Positions 1 through 14,000 of a stretch of 64,000 nucleotides of DNA are shown here, piece by piece (within the stretch, counting starts at the first letter, position 1; the number at the start of each line of letters is the position of its first letter). Source of the DNA: Rotaria socialis (taxonomy: Eukaryota; Rotifera; Eurotatoria; Philodinida; Philodinidae); the NCBI GenBank assembly GCA_905331475.1, contig CAJNYU010004283.1, positions 1 through 64,000 of the forward strand, read 5' to 3'. A program made the translations under genes and the position numbers. The notes under the pieces were generated by a model that saw only the letters and a program-made list of their open reading frames with translations, had not been told where the DNA came from and did no database searches.

Positions 1-109
1 GCTAAACCTTAAAATAGTTTCGTGGATTGGTGTGATATCTAATAGTATATAGTGAAGTTCCACGAAACCTCAAAGGATTCGTGTGACACCATTTTTTTTT
101 TCAGTGTAG
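1..109. repeat. Right end of an inverted-repeat element cut by the window edge
   Basis: Hairpin-like units (CGAAACC, short spacer, AGGATTCG) are followed by a T-run and CAGTGTAG at about 101-108. Read inward from the right edge, the end begins CTACACTGAAAAAAA. This resembles the end of the foldback-like element at 17710-20121, which begins CTACTCTGAAAGAAA. The left half lies outside the window, so the class and target duplication cannot be judged. Confidence 0.4.
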
Positions 110-3100
110 TTGTTTCATCTAACTTAAGATCAGAATTTTCGTAGCTATGATATTTCATGCAGAACATCGGGTTATCTAAAGATGTTGTTGAGTCGCACTG
201 GAGTGAAATATATTTAATAGTAAATAGTTGATAGCCCTATAACGTCCTATTATTCCTTTTCCATTTTGAAGCGATTGCTGCTCTTAATTATGGTTACAAA
301 TAATTGATAATGAACTCGAAATAGTTATTCAAATACTCTCTATATCCTGATCCAAAAAGTGAGTTTCTTGCATGTTCAATAAAGTTGGTAGGCTTCGCCA
401 ACGAAAATCATAATGTATCGATGTATCGAGTTCTTTCTGAATGACTCCATTTTGTCATGCATCGTTTTTGGTCACTACAAGATTATTTTGTCGAATCCAA
501 TTTTATCATTCTCTCCGAAAATATCTTCGAATAATTAAAAAAGCTTCCTAGCGCAGCCCCTTCGAGACTGAAATGTGGAACGCACATATATCCCCTAGGT
601 TTACTAAAATAATTTAAAAGAGCTCATGCTTGTAATGGAGTATTTTAATTGTTAGCTGGCATCTTTAGTAATGACAGATACTAGTTGCTATGGTCTGCAA
701 TGAGCAAACATGAATTTTTCGTGTAGCCTGTAATCGAATGAAGAAGAAATAGCACCCTAATTAGTCAAGTTCCTAATTAGCACAGTTTTAAACTCATTAA
801 TGCCTGTAATGAGGAGGGGGAGCCGCAAAAATCTCGGTGTTAAACTGACACTGACCATTTCCTTCGAAAATATATGTGAGTTCCACAAAAAAGAAAGCAT
901 AAATCATATTTTTCTTTTACTAGGTTTAAGCAGTTTTTTGAACCCGATTAATGGTTCCACTTCAAGACCCACTGTTTATTTCGAGTTCTTCCCATTTAGT
1001 ACACGTGTAATTTATTTATCATTTTCTAAATCCGATTTTTGGTTAATTGGATTACGATTACTATTTAATGAGCAGCAGGTAGGACTCTGTGATTGACTTA
1101 TTCTGCAAAAGTGATAATTTGCCTTTATTTAGTTATTCAAAGAATCATGTAGTTCATTGTTTATTGAAAGAGAAGGATGTAATTACATGCTGTATAACGG
1201 AGTTCGTGCAATGGTACTTTATATTTTTCAGGTAAAAAATTGTCCGAAACTCTAGAACGAACAGATAAATACTTCTAAGGCAAAACCCAGAAATACTCAT
1301 AAATATAAAAAAAATAAAACAACCAAGGATCATAGAGAGTTCTTCTAATCTATATTCTGCGTCGTTTATTCAAGGAGGTCTTTTAAATTGTCGACAATTT
1401 TAATTATTTCTTACTTGTTTTACGAGAATTCGTATTAAAATAATACATAAAAACTGTTCGAAATTGTGTGCTACAGTATTTATTTAATTCATCACGTATA
1501 TATTGTCTAGCTTAAAGCATTTCATATGAATGCAGTAATTGACGTGCAGAAAATTTTGCTTTTATTTTCTAAAACCAACTTTGCCAATGAGTAGTTTTAT
1601 ATTTTTGAACAGAAAATAATTTATTACTTGTTCATCCTATTTTAATTGTGTTTCTCCACTCAAACCATTTGAATTAGTACTTATACTACTTCACACACCT
1701 TCTTATTCGTCCAAAAAAAACGATTTTTTTATGCATAAGAAGGTGATACCATGAAATTCACTCTATCACATGATTTCTTCTCTTATATTTTAATTCTTCC
1801 GGTCCGTTTATTATTGAAATCAACAAGATCGCATTTTTGACTTGTGATGCAATACTTAGCAACTATCCTGCAATTGTATTGTCTGCTTGTTCTCTCGCTG
1901 TTATATATCATTATTAATCTAGATATGATAGCCTTTCTATAAAACGTGACAATATAGCCTTTTTCGCGAAACTTGTGTTATCAATTGAATGCACGATAGA
2001 GTCAGTTTTCTATCTAGTAAACATAGTTTGAGGAGGTAACAACAGTTGAAGTAAGAGAAAAACTTATGCGTGTTGCATGTTTTACTAATGATTATCCTAT
2101 CAATAAATACAGCCCGTCAATTTCTATATCTATCATTGATAGTTAAAATTCTCTCTTGAATTTAAAATAATTATATCAATATCAACCGTATACGTCTCTT
2201 TTTTATATAATAAAGCTTTTCGTTGTTGACTTCATTTTCTGTAATAATTATTATAGTTTTAACATGCCAATATCATAAAATTGGCAGATACATTGTATTT
2301 TACACTGTTATAAATAATATGACGAAGAATGGTCAAGATCAAATACAAAAATGGTTCATAATTATAGAGTAATCGATGATTATGTTCTCATGCTTATTTA
2401 CATAGTTTCTCTCTGTCTTTGATCATGAACTATTGAAATAAAAGACAGATGATGATCATTGATTGAACTCGAACCATATAATATGTTAGTAATCCTTCTT
2501 ACGACAGGCACATTAAATAATCGATAGAAAACAAAAAATTACCTATGCCATCGCCATTGAATCCTAAGTATACAGCCTTTTACAACTTCTGATTTTTATA
2601 AGTATATAATATTTTTTTTCACACAAGTTAAATTGATTTCATTTAATCTGAAATTGAATGATTTTGAAAACACTTGCATTTAGATTTGATTGTTTTAAAC
2701 TAATTTTACTAAATACACCAATTTGTATCGTAAAATACAATTTCAATCAATGACTTTTTTTTTGTTCGAATGAAATTTTATGACATAAACTATAGAAGAT
2801 AGATAATTTCATCCCGCGGTTCAACAAACTACTTCTGATGATGCTTGTAAAATTCAAATTCAATGTATTTACACTGTTCTATATTCTTCGTCAGTTGACT
2901 TAGCGCAATCAATACTATGAACGAACGTCATCAATATCCTATTTGTGTAGATATTCAAATTAACTATGTAATCCTTGTATAATTCTAAATAATAAATCAA
3001 TCTTAATGAAATTAAAAAAAAACACCAATAATACGAGAAAAAGGAAATCAATTAACATCTATATGAATAAATTAATTGCTATTGAAGTAGTAATAGCAAG

Positions 3101-3345
3101 ATAAAAATACAATTAAGAACAGAATGTTATCTCGTGTATAGATGTATTTTGTTTAGTGGAGAACGCATAGTGAGCCGACCGAATATATTCAAAGAAAAGT
3201 GATTAAAGTCTTGAAAATGATCCCATTTGTATCGTATCGTATTTATGTAAATTTGAGTTGCCAAACTATTTATTCGATAAATAATATCTTATCGATTTGA
3301 AGATTAAATTTGAGAATATGATCTCATCGTATCATTTTGAAAAGG
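110..3345. other. Intergenic, no supported gene
   Basis: AT-rich sequence with only short chance frames. The one structure seen is a dispersed repeat at about 760-905, described separately. The right part lies downstream of the minus-strand receptor gene and should hold its 3' UTR. Confidence 0.6.
760..905 (+). repeat. Dispersed repeat, copy 1
   Basis: This stretch shares an ordered set of blocks with 20850-21000 on the same strand: CTAATTAG, CTGTAATG followed by a G-rich stretch, GAGCCGCAAAAA, ACTGAC/ACTCAC, CTTCGAAAATAT and GAGT(T/G)CCAC. Identity is moderate with small indels, as between old copies of one element. No coding potential or terminal repeats are visible. Confidence 0.6.
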
Positions 3346-6300
3346 TCAATTAATGTCTCTAACATCAGAAGAATCATCGAATAAATCTGCTGCTTCGATT
3401 CGTCTAGATCGATGTTTAAGTTCGTATTCTCCCGCTTCAAAGTCAATTTCAGTTCGATCGACTTCGATCGATGATTTTTTATCCTTATCTAATTTTGAAC
3501 TTATTTCTTTAGAGAGTTGTTTCGCAGCTGTCACACGTTTCTGGTCATCCATATGTTTCGATCGAAGTATTATATATAAAATGATGGACCATAAACCTTC
3601 TAGTCCATTGAAAATAATAAAAAACCATCCTAAAATATTGCCAGCTTCAGGACTTATAAACGTCAGAAATGGACCAAACAGCCAGCCAATGCCTTGTGTT
3701 GCAGATGACGAAAGTAGAATGAGTACACATCGTTTCATTCGCTCATACGATTGATGAGGTGATGTTGCATGCCGAGCATGATTTATTATACGAAGAGCGA
3801 CAAGAATAAATACGATGGTGTTGATTAAAAGAAATGCACCAACAGGTATGGTAAGAAAGTAATAAATAACATCACGAGTAAACCAACAAAGTTTATACGG
3901 ATACAATTGAGTAATGTTATATGATGAACTGGAATTAAATCCAATTGCAAAAGCAACACATGTAATTGAAATAAAAAACGATAATATTAGCAAAGTCAAT
4001 AGTTTTCGAATAGATGGCTGTGGAAATAAACATATAAAACGAAGATAATTAAAGTATCCAACACTAGTCTTCGTGCAAAACATAAAAATTAAAAAGAAAT
4101 AAACGAAAAACATCAATACACTTGAACTTAGAAAGCATTGGCTTTCATTTGTAGACGATGTTCTTGTGTAAACCGTCATTCCCAGAGCTATGTAAAAGAT
4201 AAAAAGAATTGTTGTACTTGCACAAGATAGCAATGGAAGTAATTCATAGGACTTAAAACTCATAACTGGATCTAGAATTCGTAGAGCTATTGCATGAATA
4301 ATTATGGCTAAAAAGCAAACTATTGAAATAGATAGACAAACAAGTGATGCAATATCAGAAGCATTTAGATAAGTTGTCAGTTGTCCTTGTGGTAACCAAA
4401 GAAGAGCAAACGAAGTTAGATGATCACAACTACATTCATATCGATTAAACACTGTGTTGAACGTAGGTGTAGAACAACCAGATTCATTCCATCTCAAATT
4501 ATATGTATCGTAAAAGGAACAAAAGTAGTTGGCACTAACATTTGGTTGAAATTCATTTAAAATTTGAAAGAAAAGGGAAATATTGATTGGATTTGATACA
4601 GTACTATTTCTTTGAATGTTAACAAGAACAACAGATGATGCAAGAGTTTTATTCGTTGAATTATCTATGTTTTGGAATGCAGTAGGACTATTAATGATCA
4701 TCATATTCAGAGACTTAACGTTACTTAAAGATTGATAATTAAGAATAGCTGCTGTAGATACATTTGAATTAATAACATTGCCTTCATTTAATGTACTAAC
4801 AATTTGACCACCAGTACCCCTTACAAATGACGCACCTAACACGATGCTGTTGTCTGGTTGATTTGGTGCGCTTGCCATAAGAAATGAGTCATTGGTATTT
4901 ATTGTTAAATTAGAGCTGTTTATGCTACCGAGATAATTATCAATTGCGCTCACCGTTAACGTATAATTTGAGTTCGATGACACATTTGAATTCGTAATTG
5001 AACTTATGTACAATGAAAGAGCTTGAGCAATTACAGTCGAATTCGTTGTGTTACCACGCAATATGTTAACTGTAATGATCTGAAAATCAAGTCATACACA
5101 AAATTAAAATAAAGATTCGATTTCTTTAAAACACACCTGCCCATTATTTTTCAACACACAAGTATTATTAGGCAACTGAATTTGCGTAGAAATATTACAG
5201 CTAGGAGCCACTGTGGTAGTGATAGTTGTTATTTGATATACAGTTGTAATGCTAGCAGTATTCGTTGATCCAGTAGTCGGCGTCGAAGAAACTATGAGTG
5301 TAGAACTAACTTCTAATGTTGAAGCATTCGTCCCATTGGTATTAGCTTGTATTGTTGTGAAACTACTCGAGAGTGTGGAGCTGGGGGCTTGTGTAGAAGT
5401 AATCATTGCTGTTGGAACTTCTGTGATTCTAGAGGTAGCAGTTGTTATCAAAGGCATTATTGTTGACGCACTCTCAGTTGTCATAGATTCGTTAGTTACC
5501 ATGAGAGTAGAACTAGGAACATTGCTGGTAATCATGGTAGAAACTATAGGAATACTAGTACTGGCTACTGAAGTAGTAGTCGTCATCAACGACAACGAAG
5601 TAGTTGTTATATTATTTTCTGTTGTGAGAAAATTCGTTATCACAAAAGTAGAATTTGTCGTATAAGAAGTCATTGTTTCAACAGCAGACGTTAATAAAGA
5701 AGTCATGATCGTGGAAGTATTTCCTACTGTTGATAGATTCATTGTTGTAGTGGTGGCTTCTGTTGTTATTGATGAAGCTGCAACTGTAGTAGTTTCATTT
5801 ACTGTTGAACTGCTAGTTCTTGCTAAAGTCGAGCTTACCGTAGAGCTCGTCATAGTTATCGAAACGATGGTGGGCGTAGAAGTATATGTTGTCGGCGGAA
5901 CAGAAATTGTTGTAGTAGCTTCTGTTGTTACTGAAGTACTCGTTATCATAGAAGTTAAAACTGAAGTTGGCGCTTCCGTTGTTATAGAAGGAGTTACGAC
6001 TGTAGTAGTTTCTGTTATTGTGGAACTATTTGCTATAATGAACGTTGACGTTACTGTAGAAGTAGCCGCTGTAGTGGTAATGCTAGTCAGTGTAGAAGTT
6101 TCTGTTGTTGTAGAAACAGTTATCGTTGTGACCATTTGTGTTGCTGGTGTAGATGTTGCCGTTGTAGTAACTTCAGTTGTAATTGAAGTATTGTTTATTA
6201 TAAAAGTTGAAACTAACGTCGAAGTTTCCGTTGCGATCGATGAAGTTACGATTGTAGCAGTTTCTATTGCAGTGAAACTACTAGTTGTTATGAAAGTTGA

Positions 6301-8247
6301 CGCTACTGTAGAAGTACCTACTGCTGTCGTAATACCAATGAGTGTAGAAGCTTCTGTTGTTATAGGGCTTGCAGTTGTTATTGATGAAGTTACGACTGTA
6401 GTAGCTTCTGTTGGTGTGAAACTATTCGTTATTATGAAAGTTGGCACTATTGTGGTGGTAAATATTGTTGTCAAAACACTTGTTAGTGTAGAATTATATG
6501 TTGGTACAACCGTTGTCATTGTAGATACTTCAGTTGCAAGCGAAGCATTGTTTATTATAAAAGTTGAAGCTGAAGTCGAAGTTTCTGTTGGGATTGATGA
6601 ATTTACGACTGTAGTAGCTCCTGTTGTTATGGAGGTGTCTATTAGTATGAAAGTTGGTGCTGCTGTGGTGGCAACCGTTGTTATCAAAATACTCGTTGGT
6701 ATTGAAGTAACTGTTGTTGTAGACGTTACTATTGTAGTAACTTCAGTTGTAATGAATGTTGAGGCTGTAGAAGCCGTAGTCATGGCCGTGGAATGATTTG
6801 CAATTGTACTAATTGCAGCCATTGAAGGAGTTATCATTGTGGTAGCAGTTTCTAATGATGAAAGGCTATTAGTTATTATGAAAGTAGAAGTAGAAGTATC
6901 TGTTGTTATCAATGGAGTTAGTGTTGTAGCAGTATCGGTCGTTGTAGGGATCCCTGCTATTATAAAAGCGGTTATTGTGCTTACGTTAGCAGTCGAGTTT
7001 TGATTAACTGTAAAATCTCAATGGATAATTAATGTTTCGATAGGTTTGTATAAAAGCAATCATTAGACTAAACTCATGCATAGCTAGCGTTCGTTGGAGT
7101 GAAAACGAACCACAACATATTTTGGAATGAGCGTAAAAGCGCCTCTTCATTTGGTTGAGAAAGTATGGATTGCATCAGAAATGTTCACTGTCACTAATCT
7201 GGTTTACATTCGAAATTGAAATAGAAAATATGTGCATGTTTTACGATGAAGATCAGACAAAATTATGTACATGACACTTATGCTTATTAAATCATGAGTG
7301 AAACTTAGTTTTCAGTTGATTCTGATGGATCAAGTTACCGATCCTATCGATTCTCATGTAAGCACTTCTACAAAAATATCTAACATATGTTATTTGCTCG
7401 AGTGACAACGTATTCTTACTGGATTGGAAGTAATTGCTTCGTTGTTATTAACACTATCTTACTCGAAAAGGAAAACGACGGAATCCAGTAAACATTTAGT
7501 ACAAAGAAACGAGACTTCAAGGATAACATTTCTAGCTTGTAGTCATATGAAACATTTATTGTATTTGAGCAAATATAATACGCTTCAAAAATCAAGGGAA
7601 AATAATGTATGTTTACGATTGTTCGCAGCTCTTTTGTAGTAAAAGGTAACGTTGAATGTGAATTTAGCTCTAGCACATAATAGACATATAAACTATAAGT
7701 AGAAAAATCAGAATAAATTTGTACTATTCACACTAAATCAAATAAATCTTAATGATTCACTAGTTTATTTGTCTCTTGATTACCGCTGACAGATTAATCC
7801 TAAACTATATATTACTACAAAGTATTTCATTGAAGGAAATGCAATAGGCACAAGTATATCTTCCTAAAACCTACGTATGTGCCATATTTATAGATCAAAA
7901 TTTATCATACCGGAAGTTGAAGCAGTTATTTCACTTGTCAATGAAATTGTAGTTGAATATGTTGATGATTCAACTAGAAAAAGAAATTTAGAAAAAAATA
8001 ACAACGATTGAATACTTCTTAGATGCTCACGTGTTGTAGTGCCCGATGCATCATAAATGGCTCTCGGGAGATTTCCATTGACTTCTCTTCGTCCTCTGTT
8101 ACTAATACTTTCAATTAACTTTTCATGCATGACTTCGTTCATGTCATCATCATTATTTAAAAATTTAAAGTAATCATCTGAATTTATGTTGGCTGTGTAA
8201 ATAGTAAAAATGAATATATGAATTAACATTTTCAGAATATTCGTCAT
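3346..8247 (-). CDS. Adhesion GPCR with long mucin-like stalk (1313 aa, 3 exons)
   Basis: Exons run 8247-7911, 7007-5137 and 5079-3346. Junction phases agree and the sum, 3942 nt, is an exact multiple of three. Exon 1 encodes a signal peptide (MTNILKMLIHIFIF...) and a furin-like NRGRR site. Exon 2 is a Thr/Ser stalk of about 620 residues built from degenerate repeats of the type STFIITNSS-TTEATT. Exon 3 holds a GAIN-like region, a GPS with paired Cys and an intact HLT cleavage triplet at about 956-958, then seven membrane segments (about 978-1250) with the family B2 motifs WLFGP (TM6) and FNGLEGLW (TM7). These receptors self-cleave at HL/T and expose a tethered agonist at the cell surface. 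No ligand-binding fold is visible in the stalk. An acceptor-like TTATTAG lies 8 nt before the ATG. The architecture is clear; the ligand and orthology are unknown. Confidence 0.9.
5200..7000 (-). repeat. Degenerate tandem repeats coding for the mucin stalk
   Basis: The + strand shows a recurring theme of GTTGTT, GAAGTTAC, GACTGTAGTAG and ATTATGAAAGTTGA with a period of roughly 100-190 bases. On the minus strand it codes for Thr/Ser/Val/Ile-rich units such as TFIITNSS and TTEATTVVTSS. Long open frames in other phases here are by-products of the codon bias. The array probably grew by unequal exchange and would be a site of length variation between alleles (inference). Confidence 0.8.
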
Positions 8248-11023
8248 TTTTCAACTAATAATTGTATTATGACTTGCACTTCCAAATATTATGCCATAAG
8301 AATAATCGACGAGAGAAAAAGCACATGAATTGAAACATACATTTATATTGTAGGAAAAAAATTAATTTTACATGATTTTCTGTTAGCATGCCTTACCTAC
8401 GCATATTTGTGAGCATGAATAATGATTGTAAAACATCACACTACTATCAGAGTAAGCAAACAATTTTATTGCATTAATATTTTGTTGACGAATGGATACG
8501 ACATGATATTAGAAGAGTCGAAGAACAAGAAAGTAAGCGGCATATATTTGTTTTTCTTTCAGCAGTAAACTAACCAGCTTTGGAATTGAAAGAAAAAAGA
8601 ACAGATTTGATTTTGATTTTGATTTCTATTTAACTTGTTCTTTTCTATTATTATTTCAGAGGTAATCGAAAGAAAAAACTTGAAGGATCCATGTTTCAAA
8701 AAAGGATATACATTACAATCAAGCCAATAATCAAGTAAACTTCTGTTACATTTTATTCTCTCTTTCTTTCTTTTCATCGCATACTTACTAGGAATTATAT
8801 ATGTCTGATCGATTCGTTCCTTTTTCTTTTTTCGTCTTAAATAAGCAATCCGTGAGTAATCATAGTAAAAAAAAGTATAATTATAAGTACTGACAATATA
8901 CTAGGGTCGTCCAAGTACTCTTTTGTGGACTGTATCAATTATTGTATATAGCAGTTTACGATTCAACGACAAAAAGTCTCATGCTGTCTGTACCTATTAG
9001 CAATAAGAAATAAACTATTATGTTTGTTTCATACTTCCTCTTGAAAAAAAAGCATTTTTTCGATCTTCAAATAGAAGTTATATCGGCATAACAGAGTACA
9101 CATATATAAACCTATTGAATGTGTATTTGATTAATTGACTTGTACTATTTATGCAAAGAAGCAATGACTTTTGCGAACGTTGACTAAAATATAATATTTT
9201 TTTAAATGCGTCTTTTAAAATTAATAGATTTTGTTGCATACGGCAAATTAGTTTCGTTATGTTTAAAAGTAGATATGAAGTATTGCATCAAAATGAGAGA
9301 GAGAGATTATATAATTCGCATTCGAGTAGGACTTTTCAGTGCATTTTTGTTTTCTAATACACAACTTTTCTGTATATCTGTCACAACTTGTTCTTGCTTT
9401 GATTGTAGAAGGACGAAGGAAAAAAATAATATACGAGACTGACGATATTATAGAAGAAGTTTATATGGAATCTATAATTACGATCGATGCTTGCTGTATG
9501 ATTCGAAAGTAATAATTGCCTTTACTATTGTTTCTCTTCATGGTCAATTTCTTTATTACTTGACATACTCATGAAATATGATTATTATTTGTAGAATTAT
9601 CTTTCAAAACGATAAATAAAGAGTAAATTGTCTGCTTTCTTCAAATGTGAGTTTGTCGATAGTCATAAAAATGTAAAATAAAATAGTCGAGGTACTTTTC
9701 TACACGCTGCATATTGAAACTTGCAATGGTTCATTAACACGCCATTGTATAATGTAATTTACATATTAGTGTTTGAATTTAGAGCAACTGAAATTTTATT
9801 CCAAACTGCTTTCACCTATGTGATTAAACAGTTGTATCCAATACAGACGCTTCGACTAATGATATAGAATAGAGCGAAGTTTGCTGAATAAATACTTTTT
9901 GGAATATTTTACAGTTTGCAATTAATTATTCTCCTTATAAATGTCTTAAGTAAGTGCTGCAAGAGTCATATTAACAATATCATCGTTGCAATTTTTAAAT
10001 GCGGTGCGAAGCACTGCATTCATGTAGTCCGTCGCGTGTTTTCTTTTGCTTTTGCTTGCTCGACGTACGCATCTTTTTCGGCGTTTTGTGACGCGATGAT
10101 CTCGAGAACAGAAAATCGTAGAAAAGTAGTTAAATCGTCAGATGGAAGTATCGAGATCGAACTTATAAAACCTATTTTCGAATCTTCAATCTGAAGTTCG
10201 GTTCTCTCAGAAATTTGTTGCGAGATAATTAAAGTGACGTCATCAACAGATGTTAGCCACTATAGTCTATTCATTTACAGCTGATCTAAGATAATGACTC
10301 ATGGAGATAATTAATCGATCAATCGAATTCGATCTTTAACAATGTATCGCTCAGAAAGATAATTAAAATGGCGTCAACAATAGTTGTTAACCAATAGTCT
10401 ATTGCTGTACAATCTGATCCAAGATAATGAATCATGAAGATAATTAATCGTTCAATACAAAAGATCGTTAGAAAACTGGTTGTTACATTTTCAGAGAGAT
10501 CTCCTAGTGATGAATTTCAAAATCGTCGATTTAAGGATAGTGAATGCGAAATTTTTATTCAAAATTCGTATACGGAAATAAAAAAAACTGAACGATTCTA
10601 ATGAATCTTAAAAAGGATCATTTATTTTTTAAATCTTGTTCTCGCTACTTTCGAAAATTCGGCTCATGTGCTTCGCACCGCATTTCGTATACGAGTGAAA
10701 CTCGAATACCATCTAGTTTTATAGGCTACGCTAACCGAATATTTTACGAGAAATGTATTGAAAAAAATCCAGAAAACATTGATTGAATCGTTTAATGACT
10801 TCTACTACTATAAAAATCGTGATTAGGTAGACTTAGAAATCAATACAAAGAAAACTGATTCAAGCGTCCAATACACTTTATTTCTTCTCCCTTAATTATG
10901 ACACAGCCCGATTGTATTATTTTCATAGACTATCGTCGAACCCATATTAGTAGAGACAAAACATGATACAAGATTTAAAAAAAAAGAATGATGAGATCAG
11001 TGTTTTACTTTAAATATATTTAT
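8248..11023. other. Intergenic, no supported gene
   Basis: This lies between the two receptor genes. It should hold the promoter of the 3346-8247 gene and the 3' UTR of the next. Open frames at 9206-9442 and 9916-10194 lack motifs, splice support or composition unlike their surroundings. The only structure noted is a two-copy tandem repeat at 10209-10470. Confidence 0.6.
10209..10470 (+). repeat. Two-copy tandem repeat, unit about 130-140 bp
   Basis: Two diverged copies lie in tandem, about 10209-10330 and 10350-10470. Shared blocks in the same order are GATAATTAAA(G/A)TG, CGTCA(T)CAA, GTTA(G/A)CCA, TAGTCTATT, GAT(C)TAAGATAATGA, TCATG(G/A)AGATAATTAATCG and TCAAT. Spacing between blocks is nearly constant, which supports a single duplication. 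No coding signal. Confidence 0.65.
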
Positions 11024-14000
11024 TTACATTGATTCGTTTCTGTCATCAGCGAGAGGACGGTGACGTAAATAACGTGCATCTAAACCAAGTACTGAATTAC
11101 GTGGCGAATCGCTTTTCATTTCTTTCAACTCTGTAGATCTTCTCATGATATGTGGATCATGCGATAATAAAAGTCGTGGTGAAACTGTTAGATCATCAAG
11201 CATGATCCCGTCAACACCAGCGTCTTTGTCTGGTAAGTTTCTATTCGTGTCCGGTGTATTTACACTTGTCTGAAGCGTACGATACTGCGTCTCACGTTGT
11301 CTTTCGTCCATATGTGATTTTCGAGCAATAATATACAAAATTAGAATCCAAACGCCTTCTAAACCATTAATAATAACAAAAAGCCATCCTAGTCCTTCAG
11401 CAACGTTTGGATTAGCAATTGAAATTATTGGACCGAAAAGCCACCCAAGACCTTGAGTAAGACATGACGTTAATAATACAATAACACAATATTTTGTTCT
11501 TTTAACTATGGCTTCACTTGAGTCGCCGTCTCTGGCATGATCAATCATTTTTTTAGCTACCAAAACCACTATGACTAAATTTATCGCGAGAGATACACAT
11601 ATCGGGGCGGTTAAGAAGATATGAATAACTTGTTGACTAAACCAACAAACTTTACCCAAATATATTTCAGTTACGTTATTTGATGGATTCGAATTAACAC
11701 CAGCTGCAATCATCATCAATGTTATACTAATAACAAATGATATAGCAATATGGCTAAGAAGAGATTTAAGTGGTGGCGGAGGGAACAGTTGAACGAAACG
11801 ACGATAATTAAAATATCCAATACTAGTTTTAACACAAAACATGAAAATAATCAGGAAATAAACAACAAACATTAAATCTTGTTCAGCTGGCAAACACGAA
11901 ACATTTGCTCGAGGCGAACTGTTGACTGAAGAAGAGCCTATCCGTGAATCTAATCTATTCTCTAATAAATTAAATTCTTTGAAATTTTCTTGAAAACTTC
12001 GACCTTGATTGGACCGATTTTGACTTGAAGGACTTGCTTGAGAAAATCTCGAATAAACTGTTAAGCAAAGTGCGATCCAAAAAATAAATAAAATCAATGT
12101 AACTATGCATGATATAATTGGAAGTAATAATCGTAGTGTAATAAATATACGTGATTTAGTGAACTGCAAAATAACACCATGAATAACAGCTGCTATGAAA
12201 CAACAAATTGAAATAACTTGAAATGCAATCGATGCTTTATCTTGAGCATTTAATTCTACTATCGTAAGATTGCTTGATGATCCTAAAGGCTTTGGTAGCC
12301 AAACGAGTGCAAACGATGTTAAATGATCACAATTACATTCATATCGATCAAGTCTTTTATTATATATAGCTGGCGAACAACCGGACTCGCTCCATTGCGA
12401 AGTATTTTTGTCATAAAATGCACATGAATACGTGACATCTCCATTTGTTGTGGGCGGTTTTACAACTTGAAAATACAAAGTAATATCAATTGCTGGACGA
12501 TTATTATGCATTGTTTCTATTGTAGACATGACTATTGATGATGAAATTGTTCTATTACTTGTATTATCAGCGTTTTCGAAGGGAGTCGGATCATTAATAA
12601 TAAACATATTGAAAGATGCCGCATAAAACAATGAACTGAGAGTAACAATACCAGCAGTTGACACATTCGAACTGGTTACATTGTCTCTATTTTGTACATT
12701 GACAATCGTACCACCCATATTCTCTTGATATGAGACACCAATTACTTTGACTTGAACATCAGTGTCTCCTGGTTTTGTTATTATCAGAACTGAACCGGTG
12801 TCGTTTAACGCAGCATAATTACCATTTAAACTGCCAACCAGTGTATTGATTTCGTTGATTGATAAAGTATTATTGGAATTTGATGATATATTTGAATTGG
12901 TAATCGAATTTATATATAATGAAAGAGCATCTGCTTTTTCGGTAATACTAGAAGAATTTGCATAGAGTATAGAGATGGCATATATCTATGCAGAAAAAAT
13001 AAAAACGTATGACATGTTACAATCGAAGAATAGTCGATTTTACCTGCGCACTGTCTCGGGAGGTGCACGTACCATTGCTCAATAATATATAAGTTCCATT
13101 AGTACAAAAGTTAGGATCTAACGTAGTCGTCGTTTGTGATGTTGTTGTTATTGTTGTTACTTTGAAAAAAAAGAAAACGTTTAATTTACAGCACAACAGG
13201 AGTACAAGTAATAAATACTCGGAACATAACTTGTTATTATATATGTTCCATTATACGATGAATATGTGGAAGTCTGACTAGTACTTGTAGTATCTGTTGT
13301 GCCAGTATCATCTATTGTACTTGCAGTTGTATCGCCTTTTGTAAAGAAAGAAAAATGCCGGATAACAAACAGAACTGATCATTCAAAAAATGAATACTTG
13401 GATAATAAAGATTCGTGATAATATATATATCACTCGAGTTTGACAAATTTGCCACTCGCGCATTTATCGATGGTAGAGTGCCTGCAATATAAAAACATAT
13501 ACGCATAGAACGTGAAAGTTATAATTGATTTTAATAGCGATTTTTGATAATGAATATCAATGTTAAGCTGCTATCAGATGAAGCACTTAGCAATGATTCA
13601 CTACCCTTCGTTGAAATTAAAGATCGGTTGGTGAGAGGTCTGGTGACCACGGCGGATGTGGAAGAACTTTCCATCCTAATTACGTAGTAAGCAGGAAAGA
13701 TTAAGGTCAATACCGATGTTTGTTTGACTTTGAGAGAACAGAAATAAATGCATAATAGTGAGATGAAAGAAAACAGAAGAAAGAAAAAAATACATATATG
13801 TTACAGGGGAAATTGAAATTTTAATCTCCCCTAGGGCAAATTAAAATTTTGTTTTTTCCGGGCTCAATTTATGAGGAAAAGTAAAGGTTTTGATTTCAAA
13901 ACGTACTGCATTCATATCCACACTAATACTAGCACCCACACCCACACCCACACCCTGATAGGATATAAAATAAAAATTTATATTAAAACAAGATTTAAAA

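Noticed and set aside
5705..6796. 363-codon + strand open frame
   Set aside because: Antisense to the mucin stalk of the receptor gene. Val/Glu-rich content arises from the complement of Thr/Ser codons; no start context or domain.
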